A stretch of 64,000 bases of DNA from Palsa-1033 sp963735455. Lineage in GTDB: Bacteria > Chloroflexota > Limnocylindria > Limnocylindrales > CSP1-4. Numbering within the stretch: position 1 is the stretch's first letter; each line of letters starts with the position of its first letter. Where the stretch lies: the NCBI GenBank assembly GCA_963735455.1, contig CAVTKZ010000002.1, forward strand, positions 1,302,001-1,366,000, read 5' to 3'. A program made the translations under genes and the position numbers. A model generated the notes under the pieces. The model saw only the letters and a list, made by a program, of their open reading frames with translations, searched no databases and was not told the DNA's origin. Positions 50,233 through 59,784 of this stretch are shown piece by piece.

Positions 50233-52542
50233 ATGCCTGAGCTGGTCCACTCCGCGCGCCGCCGGACGGACACGGCGCCGGGGCCGGCGCCCGACCGGCC
50301 CCGGACGGTGACCGAGCTCCCGGCACGACTGCCCGATGGCCTCGAGTCGCTGACCCGCGGCTCGGCCCGGGCGCGCGGCACCTCGGCGGCTCACCTCCTC
50401 TCCCTCCAACGCGCCGCCGGCAACCGGGTCGTGGCCGCCTCGTTCGAGGGCGGCGCACCCGATGAGGCAGGGCCGCGGGCCACGCCGACGCTCGCCCAGT
50501 CGCCCGCGCCGGCTGCCGCCACGACTGCCCCGGGTGCTCCGACGCACCGGCGACCCGCGGGGCCCAAGCTCCGCTCGATCCAGCGGGCTCCCGTCGCCAC
50601 GCCCAAGCATCCGCTGACCCAGCCGAATGCCCGCAACGATGTGCTTGACCTGCTGAACGGGTTCGAGGACCTGGCCGGGGCAGCCGTCAACGACGGCGGC
50701 CGGCACCTTGATTCGATCCATTTCGGGAGCGACCTCGGCCCGACTCACCGCCAGCTCCTCGAGCGGATCAGGACGGCCCTGATCGAGGCCCAGGAGAAGT
50801 CCCCTTCGGCGCGCAAGGCCGCGATCGCCCAATGGCCGGCGCTTGAGGCGCAGCTCAGCACGGCGATCGAGGAGGCCAGGAAGCTGGGTGTGCCGGCCGA
50901 CTTCCTGGCCACGGTCGGCAACAACCTCGCGGCGGTCGGCGAGCTGTACATCCATGCGCCCCATCGCGGCGGATCAAGGATCGAGACCGCGGCCGACTAC
51001 CTCGACGTCCTGAACGGGCTCAACGACCTGGTCGGGGTGCTCCGCAAGCAGGGCCTGGACAAGACCGACGCATTCGTGGCCAGCAACATCGGCGAGACGA
51101 ACAAGACGCAGCGCAAGGAGCTCGGCGACGTCCAGTTCGGGGGCAACCTCACGCCCCAGCACCGGCAGCTGCTCGAGACGGTCCGGTCCGCCTTCATCCT
51201 CGCCCGGACCGAAGCGCCGGGGTCCTCCGGCGCAGCGCTGTCAGCCTGGCGGGCCGCCCAGGGGGACCTGCGCCTGGCGATGAGGCGGATGCCCAAGTTC
51301 CTGGTCGACCCGACCGATCGCTCCACGATCCACCTGGGCAACGCTGCCGCCGAGCTGGCGGCAACCTTGAGCGGCCTTGGGACGTCGCTGTTCGTCGGTG
51401 GCGCCTATACCGAGGGCCATGCCAGGGCCGTCAAGGAGACGAATCTCCAGGCGCCCGACGAGGTCTACCAGGAGGCGCGCCTGCAGGAGGCCGCTGAGGG
51501 CTTCAAGGAAGTCAATGCCCTGATGCAGAAGGCGCTCGAGCTGACCGGCGAGAACGTCCTGGGGCATGTCGTCGGCGACGGCAAGTTCGACGCGGAGCTG
51601 GCCCATACGATCTTCGAGCTGGTCAAGAACCCGGGCGAGATCGTCGAGAAGTTCAAGGAGTTCCGCAAGAAGGGCCTGATCGGCAAGGGCGTGCTCCTGG
51701 CCGACATCGCCGACAAGACGCTGGCCCTGCGCAACGCCGCGATCAAGGTCTCCTGCGAGGTGATCAAGCGGTTCGCCGAGACGGCCGAGCGATCGGCCGT
51801 GAAGGCCGGCCTGGATGAGGTCGCCGCGAACTGGAAGAAGATCGCCAAGTGGGCCGAGGGCAAGCTCGAGATGCTCGAGAAGGTCGCCAAGGTTGCCGTC
51901 GTGATTGCCCTCGTCGTGAGCGCGATCAAGATCGTCGACTTCATCCGCCAGGGCAAGTGGGCCGAGGCGCTCAAGGAAGCCGGCACGACCGTCCTGGGCC
52001 TGGCCGCGGCGGCGGCCGGCGGTGTCACCGGCACGGCCGTCGTTGGCGGGATCACCGTGATCATCGCCGCCGAGATCGAGGGCATCAGTGGTGCCGCGGC
52101 GATGATCCGCTGGTGCAAGGACCAGAACGTCCACAGCGCGGCGCTGTCGTTCATCGACATCTGCAAGGCCGCGGCCGACATCGAGGCCCGTGACCTTGTG
52201 GCCGACGCCAGCCTGTTGCCGCAAACCACGGATCGTGCGGAACGAGCCGTCATCGAGGCCAGGCTGGCGGGCTACCTGCCCTGGTGGATGCGCCACATCG
52301 AAGCGCTCAGCAACCTGATCAGCAACGACCGGCCATCCCAGCTCGGCGGCCAGCCCGAGGTCCGTGACGCGCTCGGCACGGACGCGCTGCGGATCCTCAA
52401 CAACCCCGGCACCTGGGGCGGCACCTGGGAGGCGATGGCCGAGCAGATCCGGATCCTGTTCGCGGGCGCGAACGCGATGACCCGCTACGTCGTCGACCAC
52501 TACGAGAAGAAGGAGAAAAAGGAAGAGCCGGCCGAGGAGTAG
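50233..52542 (+). CDS. large LQRAAGN-signature protein, putative injection-system cargo or toxin
   Basis: 769 residues of unknown function. A disordered Pro/Arg-rich N-terminus contains 'AAHLLSLQRAAGNRVV' (about 52-67), a signature I know from N-termini of DUF4157-type proteins linked to extracellular contractile injection systems; a second 'SIQRAP' follows at 115. Two related helical units span about 136-243 and 257-389 ('LGPTHRQLLERIRTA' versus 'LTPQHRQLLETVRSA'). An amphipathic, Lys-rich part leads to hydrophobic helices at about 551-570 and 584-626 that resemble a pore-forming hairpin. The C-terminus is acidic. No HExxH motif. No sheath, tube or baseplate gene is near. GTG/TTG alternatives: a TTG at 50227 is closer to the GGAG at 50211. 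Confidence 0.75.
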   Translation: MPELVHSARRRTDTAPGPAPDRPRTVTELPARLPDGLESLTRGSARARGTSAAHLLSLQRAAGNRVVAASFEGGAPDEAGPRATPTLAQSPAPAAATTAPGAPTHRRPAGPKLRSIQRAPVATPKHPLTQPNARNDVLDLLNGFEDLAGAAVNDGGRHLDSIHFGSDLGPTHRQLLERIRTALIEAQEKSPSARKAAIAQWPALEAQLSTAIEEARKLGVPADFLATVGNNLAAVGELYIHAPHRGGSRIETAADYLDVLNGLNDLVGVLRKQGLDKTDAFVASNIGETNKTQRKELGDVQFGGNLTPQHRQLLETVRSAFILARTEAPGSSGAALSAWRAAQGDLRLAMRRMPKFLVDPTDRSTIHLGNAAAELAATLSGLGTSLFVGGAYTEGHARAVKETNLQAPDEVYQEARLQEAAEGFKEVNALMQKALELTGENVLGHVVGDGKFDAELAHTIFELVKNPGEIVEKFKEFRKKGLIGKGVLLADIADKTLALRNAAIKVSCEVIKRFAETAERSAVKAGLDEVAANWKKIAKWAEGKLEMLEKVAKVAVVIALVVSAIKIVDFIRQGKWAEALKEAGTTVLGLAAAAAGGVTGTAVVGGITVIIAAEIEGISGAAAMIRWCKDQNVHSAALSFIDICKAAADIEARDLVADASLLPQTTDRAERAVIEARLAGYLPWWMRHIEALSNLISNDRPSQLGGQPEVRDALGTDALRILNNPGTWGGTWEAMAEQIRILFAGANAMTRYVVDHYEKKEKKEEPAEE

Positions 52543-52677
52543 GCGGGCTCGGACGGCGAGCCGGCGATGATCGCCCGCCAACGGTCAGATAAGCGCGTCT
52601 CGCTACGGTGGCTGGACACCGCCGCAGATCGGGGTCGACGCCGGCGACGCCGGTCCGACCCGGAAGGAGACGCGATC

Positions 52678-53133
52678 GTGAACAAGGTGTTCCTCACCGG
52701 GCGACTGACCCGGGATCCCGAGCTGCGCAGCCTGGCCAGCGGCAAGGCCGTCACGACCTTCAGCTTGGCCACCAATGAATATCCCGGCGGCAGGGAGCGG
52801 ACCGAGTACCACAACGTGGTCACCTGGGATCGCCTCGCGGAGATCTGTGGCCAGTTCCTGGGCAAGGGCCAGCAGGTCGCGATCGAGGGCCGGATCCAGA
52901 CCCGCAGCTGGGACGACGAGAAGTCGATTCGGCACTGGAAGACCGAGATCGTCGCCTCCAACGTCGAGATGCTCTCGGGCCGCAAGAAGAAGGACTACGA
53001 GGCGCAGTCGGCCGCCGAGGCGCTCGAGGCCGGCGCGAGCGCCGGGCCGGGCGACGAGGACGACGACCCGGCCTTCGCCCGATCCCGGGCCGATTCCGCG
53101 GCCGATCCCCTGCCCGTCGAAGCCGCCGCCTGA
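52678..53133 (+). CDS. ssb: single-stranded DNA-binding protein
   Basis: Binds single-stranded DNA in replication and repair. 151 residues: an OB fold ('VFLTGRLTRDPELRSLASGK', 'TTFSLATNEYPGG', 'EYHNVVTWDRLAEICGQFLGKGQQVAIEG') and an acidic tail. The tail holds 'DEDDDPAF' but runs on another 17 residues, so the usual C-terminal DDDIPF tip for partner binding is missing or moved inside. GTG 52678 is fixed by ggaaggaga 7 nt upstream; the open frame upstream of it is not coding. A fragment of an ssb copy lies at 27.7 kb. Confidence 0.95.
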   Translation: MNKVFLTGRLTRDPELRSLASGKAVTTFSLATNEYPGGRERTEYHNVVTWDRLAEICGQFLGKGQQVAIEGRIQTRSWDDEKSIRHWKTEIVASNVEMLSGRKKKDYEAQSAAEALEAGASAGPGDEDDDPAFARSRADSAADPLPVEAAA

Positions 53134-53151
53134 CGGCGGTCCCCGGTTCTC

Positions 53152-53187
53152 GCAGGACGGGCGTCCGCCCCCCGGCGCCCGTCCTGC
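53152..53187 (+). terminator. terminator after ssb
   Basis: GCAGGACGGGCG (53152-53163) pairs perfectly with CGCCCGTCCTGC (53176-53187), followed by ttctct. It lies 18 bp past the ssb stop. Confidence 0.75.
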
Positions 53188-53257
53188 TTCTCTGCCTCCA
53201 GGCGCGGCCCTAGACTGAGTGACCCCGGCGAGGGCGATTCCGCTGGTTGGAGGCGTG

Positions 53258-53632
53258 ATGAGGTTCACTCTCAAGTTCGAATTGGCCGCAGCGGACCTGG
53301 CCCGGGCCCGGGCCTGGTACTCGGAGGTGCTCGGCCTCGACCCAGTCGACCCCGATGGCGACCAGCTCGTCTATCGGGTCGAAGGGACGGTCTTCGGCAT
53401 CTACCCATCAGACAACGCCGGGACCAACAAGGGCACGTCGGTGCGGCTGGTCGTCGACGACTTCGACGCAGCGCGGGCCGACCTGCTGTCCAAGGGCGTC
53501 GCCTTCGAGGACTACGACCTCGGCCCGGACTTCCGCACCGTCGACGGGGTGCTGACCTCGCCCGACGGTGAACGGACCTCCTGGTTCAAGGACTCGGAAG
53601 GCAACATCCTGGCCCTCGGCTCGTCCCTCTAG
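53258..53632 (+). CDS. VOC (glyoxalase/bleomycin resistance) superfamily protein
   Basis: 124 residues with one vicinal-oxygen-chelate fold: 'FELAAADLARARAWYSEVLGLDP' and 'VRLVVDDFDAARADLLSKGV' are the paired first strands and helices, 'FKDSEGNILAL' the last. The usual metal ligands are not all evident: the last strand ends 'EGNILAL' with no Glu. Substrate unknown. A TAGACT box at 53212-53217 and a GGAGG at 53249 fit a short leader. It overlaps the rsmI stop by 4 bp in convergent orientation. Confidence 0.85.
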   Translation: MRFTLKFELAAADLARARAWYSEVLGLDPVDPDGDQLVYRVEGTVFGIYPSDNAGTNKGTSVRLVVDDFDAARADLLSKGVAFEDYDLGPDFRTVDGVLTSPDGERTSWFKDSEGNILALGSSL

Positions 53633-54546
53633 CCAGCCCGGGCTCGATCGGCCGAGCCGGCCCGGCCACCGTACAGCTTGCGCCGGCTGATCCCGGTCGC
53701 GGCCGCCACTCGACGGGCCGCATCACCACGGGCGACGCCGGCAATAACCAGCCGCTCGACCTCCGCCCGGGCGCTGCCCTCCGCGTCCACCCCGGCGCCC
53801 GTATCCGCCGGCGTGCCCAGCCCGGCTCCGACGACGATCGCGAACTCGCCCTTGGCGGGGATCTTGCCGCTCCGGGCCAGATCGGCCAGCTGGGCCAGGC
53901 TGCCCCGCACGATCGTCTCGTGGAGCTTGGTCAGCTCGCGGCAGACGGCCCCGAGCCGATCGCCGCCGCAGGCCGCCGCCAGGTCGAGCATCGTCGCCGC
54001 CACCCGGCCCGGGGCCTCGTACAGGACGGTGCCCCGTTCGTCGGCGGCAATGCGAGCCAGCCGCTGGCGGCGCTCGCGGCCGGATCGAGGCAGGAAGCCC
54101 TCGAAGGCCCAGCGCGGGCCGGCGACCCCGCTGGCGACGACGGCGGCCAGCACGGCTGACGCTCCGGGCACCGGGACGATCGTGCCGCCCTCCGCGGCCC
54201 ACGCCCGGACGAGCTCGTCGCCGGGATCGCTGACCCCGGGCGTGCCGGCGTCGGTGATCAGGGCCAGGTCCGCGCCGCTACGCAGGTGGACGAGCAGCTC
54301 GGGCAGCCGAGCCGCGGCGTTGCGGGCGTGGAAGCTGACCAGGTGGGTCGTGATCCCGTTGGGCGCCAGGAGCCGGCGCGAGTGACGGGTGTCCTCGGCG
54401 GCGACAAGCGGCACGCTGCGCAGGACCTCGAGCGCCCGGAAGGTGACGTCGGCCAGGTTGCCGATCGGGGTGGCCACGATGTACAGCCGGCCGCCGGCGG
54501 CTGACGGCCCGGCTGATCCGTCGGTCGGGGTGGCGGCGCGGGCCAC
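53629..54546 (-). CDS. rsmI: 16S rRNA (cytidine-2'-O) methyltransferase
   Basis: Methylates C1402 ribose in the decoding centre. 305 residues, tetrapyrrole-methylase fold: 'LYIVATPIGNLADVTFRALEVLR', 'AAEDTRHSRRLL', 'LITDAGTPGVSDPG' and 'VPGASAVLAAVVASG' are the family SAM-site and substrate motifs. The C-terminus has a short Arg-rich helix ('RRVAAATGISRRKLYGG'). GTG 54546 is chosen as the first start giving the right N-terminus; a TTG five codons upstream is possible. It follows nadE on the same strand. Confidence 0.93.
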   Translation of the reverse strand: MARAATPTDGSAGPSAAGGRLYIVATPIGNLADVTFRALEVLRSVPLVAAEDTRHSRRLLAPNGITTHLVSFHARNAAARLPELLVHLRSGADLALITDAGTPGVSDPGDELVRAWAAEGGTIVPVPGASAVLAAVVASGVAGPRWAFEGFLPRSGRERRQRLARIAADERGTVLYEAPGRVAATMLDLAAACGGDRLGAVCRELTKLHETIVRGSLAQLADLARSGKIPAKGEFAIVVGAGLGTPADTGAGVDAEGSARAEVERLVIAGVARGDAARRVAAATGISRRKLYGGRAGSADRARAG

Positions 54547-54572
54547 GCCCGTTCGGGCCAAGCCTGGTGGGC

Positions 54573-55499
54573 CTAGGTCCGGGCCGAGCCAGGCCGCCGG
54601 CGCGGATAGAGGTAGTCGACGCCGGACGTGCGCGGACCGAGCTTGGCGATCGGCGCGACCTGGCGCTTGAACTCGGAGCCCGCGACCGCCTTCAAGACCC
54701 ACGCGACTCGCTCCGGGCTGAAGCCCTTCGCCTCGAGCTCCTCGGGCGAACGGCGGCGGTCGACGAGCCAGTACAGCAGGCGGTCGAGCTCGGGGTAGCT
54801 GAAGCCGGCCTCGGTCTCGTCGGTCTGGCCCGGCCACAGGTCAGCCGAGGGCGCCTTGCGGATGATCGCCTCGGGCACCCCGACCGCTGCCGCAACCTGG
54901 CGGACCTGGCTCTTGTACAGATCGCCAATCGGGTTCAGGGCGCTGGCCGAGTCGCCGAACAAGGTCGTGTAGCCGATCAGCGACTCCGTCTTGTTGCTCG
55001 TCCCGACGACCAGGCCCGACCAGGTCACGGAGCGGTCGTACAGGACGGTCATCCGGACCCGGGCCATCATGTTCCCGCGGCGCAGGGCACTCGCGGTCAG
55101 GCCGTCCGTGCCGGCGGCCCCGACGACGCCGGCTTCGGGCCGCCCGAAGTAGGCGTCGACCATCGGGCTGATGTCGACCAGGTCGCCCGCACAGCCGAGC
55201 TGCTTGATCACCGTCTCGGCGTCTGCCTGCGAAGCGGCCGCCGACGTGCGATAGGGCAGCATCAGGCACAGCAGCCGCTCCGGGCCGATTGCTTCGGCCA
55301 CCAGGCACGCGACGAGGGCCGAGTCGATCCCGCCCGACAGCCCGACCACGGCGCGCTCGAAACCGGCCTGCCTGAGCTGGCCGCGGATGAACTCGAGGAT
55401 GACCCGCCGGGCGACGTCGGTATCGATCGCCAGCTCGGGCGGCAGATCGAACAGCCCGGCGCCGTCGGGCACGGCCCGCGGCCCGCCGCTGGCGCTCAT
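54573..55499 (-). CDS. nadE: NAD+ synthase, ammonia-dependent domain
   Basis: Converts deamido-NAD to NAD+. 308 residues; only the synthetase domain. 'AVVGLSGGIDSALVACLVAEA' is the P-loop pyrophosphatase motif. 'MMARVRMTVLYD' (normally 'R.R...LY'), 'VVGTSNKTESLIGYTTLFGDSA' and 'LNPIGDLYKSQVRQVAAAVGVPEAI' are the NAD-synthase signature blocks. The glutaminase part that is fused to the N-terminus in glutamine-dependent enzymes is here a separate gene directly upstream, with a 4-bp overlap. Confidence 0.94.
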   Translation of the reverse strand: MSASGGPRAVPDGAGLFDLPPELAIDTDVARRVILEFIRGQLRQAGFERAVVGLSGGIDSALVACLVAEAIGPERLLCLMLPYRTSAAASQADAETVIKQLGCAGDLVDISPMVDAYFGRPEAGVVGAAGTDGLTASALRRGNMMARVRMTVLYDRSVTWSGLVVGTSNKTESLIGYTTLFGDSASALNPIGDLYKSQVRQVAAAVGVPEAIIRKAPSADLWPGQTDETEAGFSYPELDRLLYWLVDRRRSPEELEAKGFSPERVAWVLKAVAGSEFKRQVAPIAKLGPRTSGVDYLYPRRRPGSART

Positions 55500-56464
55500 C
55501 GGGCAGCCACGTCGAGACCCGGCTCGGCGCCCTCCTCGGCGGTCGAATCCTGGGCCTGGCCAGCCCGCTCGCCGACGATCCGCTCGAGCTCCCGGACGGC
55601 CAGCTCGAGCCGCTCGTCCCGGAGCAGGGGCAGGGCGATCCGCTCGCGTCGGACGTCGCCCAGGTCGACATCCACGAAGTACAGCCCCTCGTCGTACAGG
55701 GGCGCGCTGAAGATCGCGTCGCCGTTCGGCCCGATCACCTCCGAGCCGCCCCAGAACGAGATCGATTCGTCGACCCCGACCCGGTTGACGAAGACGACGA
55801 AGCTCGTGGTCAGCTGGGCGTAGGTCCGCAGGAGCGTCCGCCACGACGTGGCGGTTCCCAGGCCGACCTCGTTCAGGGCGGCCAGGTCACGGCCCGGCGA
55901 CGACGACACGTTGACCAGCAGCTGGGCGCCGTCAAGGGCCAGCAGCTGGGGCACGGCCAGGTGCCAGAAGTCCTCGCACACGCTCAGCCCGACGCCCAGT
56001 CCCAGCCGCGACGGGGTCGCCCGGAGGAGGTCGCCGGCGGCGAAGAAGCGGCGCTCGTCGAAGAGCCCGTAGGTGGGCAGGAACAGCTTGCGCTGGACGT
56101 GCCGGACCAGGCCGTCCTCGAGCAGGGCGACCGAGATGAACAGGCGATGGTCGGCGGACTCCTCGACGAACGAGACGATCGCCGAGATGGCCGCCGTGGC
56201 CGGCGTCGCCCCGTTCGAGCCGCTGCTCGCCGCCGGCGCCGTTGCCGCCGCGAGGGCGAGCAGGCGCGGGTCGTCGAGGCGCATCGCGACCTCGGCCGCC
56301 AGGTCCTGGAGCAGGTAGCCGGTCAGGCCCAGCTCCGGGAAGACCACCAGGCCGGCGCCACCGGTCCGCGCCTCGGCGATCAGGGCCTGGTGATGAGCGA
56401 GGTTCTCGTCGAGGAGCCCGAGCCGCGGCGCGATCTGGGCGAGGGCGATCCGGAGGGGCTGCAT
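55496..56464 (-). CDS. nitrilase-type glutaminase subunit of NAD+ synthetase
   Basis: 322 residues with the Glu-Lys-Cys triad of CN hydrolases: Glu in 'VVFPELGLTGYLLQDL', Lys in 'HVQRKLFLPTYGLFDERRFF', Cys in 'GLSVCEDFWHLAVP'. These blocks match the glutamine-amide transfer domain of glutamine-dependent NadE rather than general nitrilases. It should release ammonia from glutamine and channel it to the synthetase encoded next, with which it is translationally coupled. ATG 56464 lies 6 nt after a TAGACT box, so the message is probably leaderless. Confidence 0.9.
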   Translation of the reverse strand: MQPLRIALAQIAPRLGLLDENLAHHQALIAEARTGGAGLVVFPELGLTGYLLQDLAAEVAMRLDDPRLLALAAATAPAASSGSNGATPATAAISAIVSFVEESADHRLFISVALLEDGLVRHVQRKLFLPTYGLFDERRFFAAGDLLRATPSRLGLGVGLSVCEDFWHLAVPQLLALDGAQLLVNVSSSPGRDLAALNEVGLGTATSWRTLLRTYAQLTTSFVVFVNRVGVDESISFWGGSEVIGPNGDAIFSAPLYDEGLYFVDVDLGDVRRERIALPLLRDERLELAVRELERIVGERAGQAQDSTAEEGAEPGLDVAAR

Positions 56465-56470
56465 GGCCCG

Positions 56471-56476
56471 AGTCTA
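56471..56476 (-). promoter_or_regulatory. -10 box of NAD synthetase operon, leaderless spacing
   Basis: TAGACT on the minus strand, 6 nt before the ATG at 56464. Confidence 0.5.
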
Positions 56477-56481
56477 GCCCG

Positions 56482-57396
56482 TCACTCGGCCCCGATGGCC
56501 AGCAGCGGATCGCCATCGTTCATGGCCAGCGAGGTGACCAGGAACAGGACGACCCCGCCGATCGGGGCGCTGATCGCCCGGCGGACCGCTCCGAAGGCAT
56601 CCTGGACCTCGCCCAGCGCCTGGCCGGCGGTCACGACCTCGCCGACTTCGACCGCGGGGTGCCAGTAGCCACTGACCTCGGAGCGCAGCCAGGCCTCCTG
56701 GGTCAGGAGCCTCGAGGCCCGGCCGGCCGGCCCGCTCGCCGCGCTGGCGGGCAGGACCTCGGCCGCGACCAGGGCCCGGCGCAGGCCGGCGGCGTGGACG
56801 GCCACGTCCGATTCGGGCCACTGGCCCCGCCCGCCGACCTCGCCCAGGACCGCGGCGATGCCCCGGGTCGCCGCGGCCGTCGTGGTCGAGCCCGGCAGCG
56901 GGCCGATCACCAGATAGTCCAGGCCGTAGGCCTCGGCCACCCGCCGGCTCAAGCTGTCGACGGCCGGCTTGCCGGTCAGCTCGAGGCCGGTGAACGGGAC
57001 GAGCGCCTCGTTCATGTCGCCGCAGTGCATGTCGATGAACAGGTCGGAGCCGGCGATCACGTTGGCGTCAAGCCAGGCCGCCAGGCGCTCGCTCGGCGGG
57101 CCGGCCGGATCGCCGGGGAAGACCCGGTTCAGGTTGCGCCGGTCGAGCGGATTGAGGTAGATCGAGCGGGCCGCGAAGGCCGCCGGGTTGGCCGTCAGGA
57201 CGGCCACGATCGAGCCGCGGACCTCGGCCGGGTCGAGATCCATGAGCACCTGCCGGGCGGCAGCGATCGAGACGTACTCGGCACCGTGGATCCCGGCCGT
57301 GAGGCCCACTCGGCGCCCAGGCCGGGCGCCCCGGATCAGGACGACGGGAACCTCGACGCTGGTCTCGCCAAGGTCGAGCGGGACCAGCCCGGTCAC
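56482..57396 (-). CDS. succinylglutamate desuccinylase/aspartoacylase family protein
   Basis: 304-residue zinc carboxypeptidase-like hydrolase. Zinc ligands are visible: His and Glu in 'TAGIHGAEYVS' and His in 'FIDMHCGDMNE'; 'LNPLDRRNLNRVFPG' is the substrate-binding block. The C-terminal beta domain has 'AFGAVRRAISAPIGGVVLFL'. It would cleave an N-acyl amino acid or a similar amide. The first start in frame is GTG 57396. The frame stays open further upstream ('RPAPGE') without a start, so the true N-terminus may be longer or shifted. It lies 86 bp after the transporter ATPase gene and may process imported compounds. Confidence 0.87.
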   Translation of the reverse strand: MTGLVPLDLGETSVEVPVVLIRGARPGRRVGLTAGIHGAEYVSIAAARQVLMDLDPAEVRGSIVAVLTANPAAFAARSIYLNPLDRRNLNRVFPGDPAGPPSERLAAWLDANVIAGSDLFIDMHCGDMNEALVPFTGLELTGKPAVDSLSRRVAEAYGLDYLVIGPLPGSTTTAAATRGIAAVLGEVGGRGQWPESDVAVHAAGLRRALVAAEVLPASAASGPAGRASRLLTQEAWLRSEVSGYWHPAVEVGEVVTAGQALGEVQDAFGAVRRAISAPIGGVVLFLVTSLAMNDGDPLLAIGAE

Positions 57397-57482
57397 CCGC
57401 TCGCCCGGTGCCGGCCGACAGGCCGACCACGATGAGCCGCTCGGAGCCGTCCGCTGAGGCCGACATCGTTCGCTGGCCCCGA

Positions 57483-58639
<1,157 letters not shown>

Positions 58640-58641
58640 CG

Positions 58642-59784
58642 TCACTGGCCGTCGGCCAAGGCCGCCGCGGCGGCGGCGGCCCGGGCCTCGGTCGAGGCGG
58701 TGATCGCCGAGACGTGGCCCGAGGCCGGCGCGCCCGGCGGCCGCCTCCTCGTCGGTGGCCGGGTTCCAGCAGGCGACCCGGTGGGTCGCGTCGGGCCCCG
58801 ACGAGATCGTGCGCTGGCCGGGCCGTCACCGGGGCGAGCTCGGGGTCCTCGTCCAGGCACTGGTCCGTCGCCCAGGCGCAGCGCGGGGCGAACGGGCAGC
58901 CGCGCCGCTCGCGGGTCATGTCCGGGGGCAGCCCGTCGATCGGGATCAGGGCCCGGTTGTCGCCGAGGTCGAGGCGCGGGATCGAGCGCAGCAGGCCGAC
59001 CGTGTACGGATGGCGGGGATGGGCGAACAGCTCGCGCGGTGGTCGCCGTCTCGACGATCCGGCCGGCATACATCACCTGGATCCGCTGGGTCATCCCGGC
59101 CACCACGCCCAGGTCGTGGGTGATCAGCATGACCGCCGCCCCGGTCTCGTTGGCGACCCGCTGGATCAGCTCCAGGATCTGGGCCTGGATCGTCACGTCG
59201 AGGGCGGTCGTCGGCTCGTCGGCGATGATCAGCTTGGGGTGCAGGGCGAGGGCGATCGCGATCATCACCCGCTGGCGCATCCCGCCGCTCAGCTGGTGGG
59301 CATAGCCGCGCAGGCGCTCCTTGGCGTTGGGGATCCCGACCAGCTCGAGCAGCTCGATCGCCCGCTCGTGGGCGGCGGCCTCGGTGACCTTCGAGTCGTG
59401 CGCCCGGATCACCTCGACGAGCTGCTCCTCGATCGTGATCACCGGGTTGAGCGACGTCATCGGATCCTGGAAGACCATCGCCAGGTCCCGTCCGCGCAGC
59501 TCGCGCATCTCGTCGGCCTTGAGCGTGATCAGGTCGGTCCCATCGAAGATCACCTGGCCACCGGCGATATGGCCGGCCGGCTTGGGCAGCAGGCCCATGA
59601 TCGCCAGCGAGGTGACGCTCTTGCCGCAGCCCGATTCGCCGACGATCCCGAGCGTCTCATGGGAGGCCAGCTCGAAGGTGATCCCGTTGACCGCGTGGAC
59701 CCGCCCGGACGACGAGGAGAACTCGACCCGTAGGTCCTCGACCGACAGGAGCCGGTCCGCCGCGGGCTCCTCCAACGCGATCAT
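58642..59784 (-). pseudogene. peptide ABC transporter ATPase (DppD-like), frame broken
   Basis: The first 250 residues are intact: Walker A 'GIVGESGCGKSVTSLAIMG', 'LAMVFQDPMTSLNPVITI', signature 'HQLSGGMRQRVMIAIAL', Walker B 'LIIADEPTTALD', 'VMLITHDLGVVAGM'. After 'YAGRIVETATT' one extra base near 59037 shifts the frame. Downstream 'RELFAHPRHPYTVGLLRSIP' and 'GCPFAPRCAWATDQC' (the oligopeptide Cys motif) continue in another frame, with further extra bases near 58818 and 58732. ATG 59784 overlaps the DppC stop. Confidence 0.85.

Noticed and set aside
50233..52542. DUF4157 metallopeptidase
   Set aside because: Only the LQRAAGN leader matches; there is no HExxH motif in the protein.
47047..52542. 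Extracellular contractile injection system locus
   Set aside because: No sheath, tube, baseplate, spike or AAA+ ATPase gene is in the window; only a candidate cargo protein.
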